Origin: Chitinophagaceae bacterium
Lineage (GTDB): Bacteria > Bacteroidota > Bacteroidia > Chitinophagales > Chitinophagaceae
Assembly (NCBI GenBank): GCA_026785745.1
Contig: JAJAZO010000375.1
Span: 1 to 6,144 of the forward strand
Direction of reading: 5' to 3'
DNA length: 6,144 nt
The notes under the pieces were generated by a model, which worked only from the letters and a program-made list of their open reading frames with translations, had not been told where the DNA came from and ran no database searches. Shown piece by piece: positions 5,762 through 6,144 of the stretch; position 1 is the first letter of the stretch, and each line of letters starts with the position of its first letter. The position numbers and the translations under genes are program-made.

Positions 5762-6144
5762 TTACCCGTGCAATGGAGGTATTTGTTTGAAGTTTAATTC
5801 ATTCAGAACACTATCAACAATGTCCATAGAAAAGGGTTTGTTCAAAAAAATATGTACTCCCTCCTCTATCGCTTTTTCTTTTATCCAGTCGGCGGGGTCG
5901 GCGGTCATCATAATAATTTTTATTTCATCGTCGGCCATGCGGATATTACTGATAAAGTTTATCCCTAATCCATCCGGGAAGTTGTTATCAAGAAAAACGA
6001 TGGTTGGCTTTAGATAAGTGAGGCAATTCTCCGCTTCGGGCAATGATTGTATTGACATCGTATGCACCTTTCTCTTTTCAAGAGCAATGGTTAGCAGGCA
6101 GCAAAAGTCTTCATCATCATCTATGATCATTGCGGTTCGTACTG
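5762..6144 (-). CDS. Single-domain response regulator (CheY-like receiver), start probably outside window
   Basis: A stand-alone receiver domain that would accept phosphate from a histidine kinase. Numbered from the ATG at 6130: the acidic pocket is in 'MIIDDDEDF' (Asp4-Asp6), the phosphoacceptor is Asp48 in 'IVFLDNNFPDGLG', the switch Thr76 is in 'IIMMTAD', and Lys98 is in 'FLNKPFS'. All signature residues are present, so it should be phosphorylatable. The protein ends 16-20 residues after the last receiver motif, with no DNA-binding or enzymatic output domain. The frame stays open from 6130 to the window edge and reads '...VRTA' before 'MIIDDDED'. Since the first strand of receiver domains normally has several residues before the Asp pair, the true start is probably just beyond 6144, with 6130 as fallback. 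The partner kinase is not in the window. The gene is convergent with the deacetylase gene, 164 bp apart, without an evident terminator. Confidence 0.88.
   Translation of the reverse strand, partial: VRTAMIIDDDEDFCCLLTIALEKRKVHTMSIQSLPEAENCLTYLKPTIVFLDNNFPDGLGINFISNIRMADDEIKIIMMTADPADWIKEKAIEEGVHIFLNKPFSMDIVDSVLNELNFKQIPPLHG

Noticed and set aside
5685..6017. A 110-codon plus-strand open frame opposite the response regulator
   Set aside because: The receiver signature residues on the minus strand account for this region; the plus-strand frame is a shadow.

Overview
The window looks like a chromosomal stretch from a member of the Bacteroidota, possibly a Chitinophagaceae-like organism. The evidence is moderate-to-low GC, A-rich leaders without clear Shine-Dalgarno sequences, a TAnnTTTG-type promoter motif, short lipoproteins with 'xxSC/xxAC' lipoboxes, and a secreted protein whose signal peptide ends in '...SFSQ'. 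The genus assignment is an inference; no rRNA or marker gene is present. I see no tRNA, rRNA, CRISPR array, insertion sequence or phage gene.

Layout. From 1 to 1716 (minus strand) lies the start of an export operon: a lipoprotein periplasmic adaptor (HlyD/MacA type) followed, with an ATGA overlap, by an FtsX/LolCE-type ABC permease that runs off the left edge. From 1871 to 2996 (minus strand) is a membrane-anchored class III adenylate/guanylate cyclase that is broken. It carries two -1 frameshifts at or near A-runs and an in-frame stop just before a recognisable C-terminal tail, and a transition-state Asn is replaced by Ser. From 3108 to 3710 (minus strand) is an intact RluE-type 23S rRNA pseudouridine synthase. 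Its stop codon abuts a three-copy decamer repeat (3079-3108).

An intergenic region of 185 bp with a strong palindrome (3768-3798) separates rluE from a divergent plus-strand pair. The first gene of the pair (3896-4684) is a lipoprotein made of two copies of an OB-like, tRNA_anti-like domain. The second (4710-5597) is a secreted YdjC/ChbG-type carbohydrate deacetylase. The two genes are 25 nt apart and probably co-transcribed; a joint role in cell-envelope or glycan processing is possible but unproven. At the right edge (5762-6144, minus strand) is a single-domain response regulator whose start probably lies outside the window.

No gene-free stretch exceeds 300 bases. The gaps 1717-1870, 3012-3107, 3711-3895 and 5598-5761 were examined. 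Apart from the promoter candidate, the decamer repeat and the palindrome, I saw nothing convincing in them; in particular there is no clear intrinsic terminator between the convergent genes at 5598-5761. I did not find a clearly new biological system. The most informative items are the decayed cyclase, the duplicated-domain lipoprotein beside a secreted deacetylase, and the two intergenic repeat elements.
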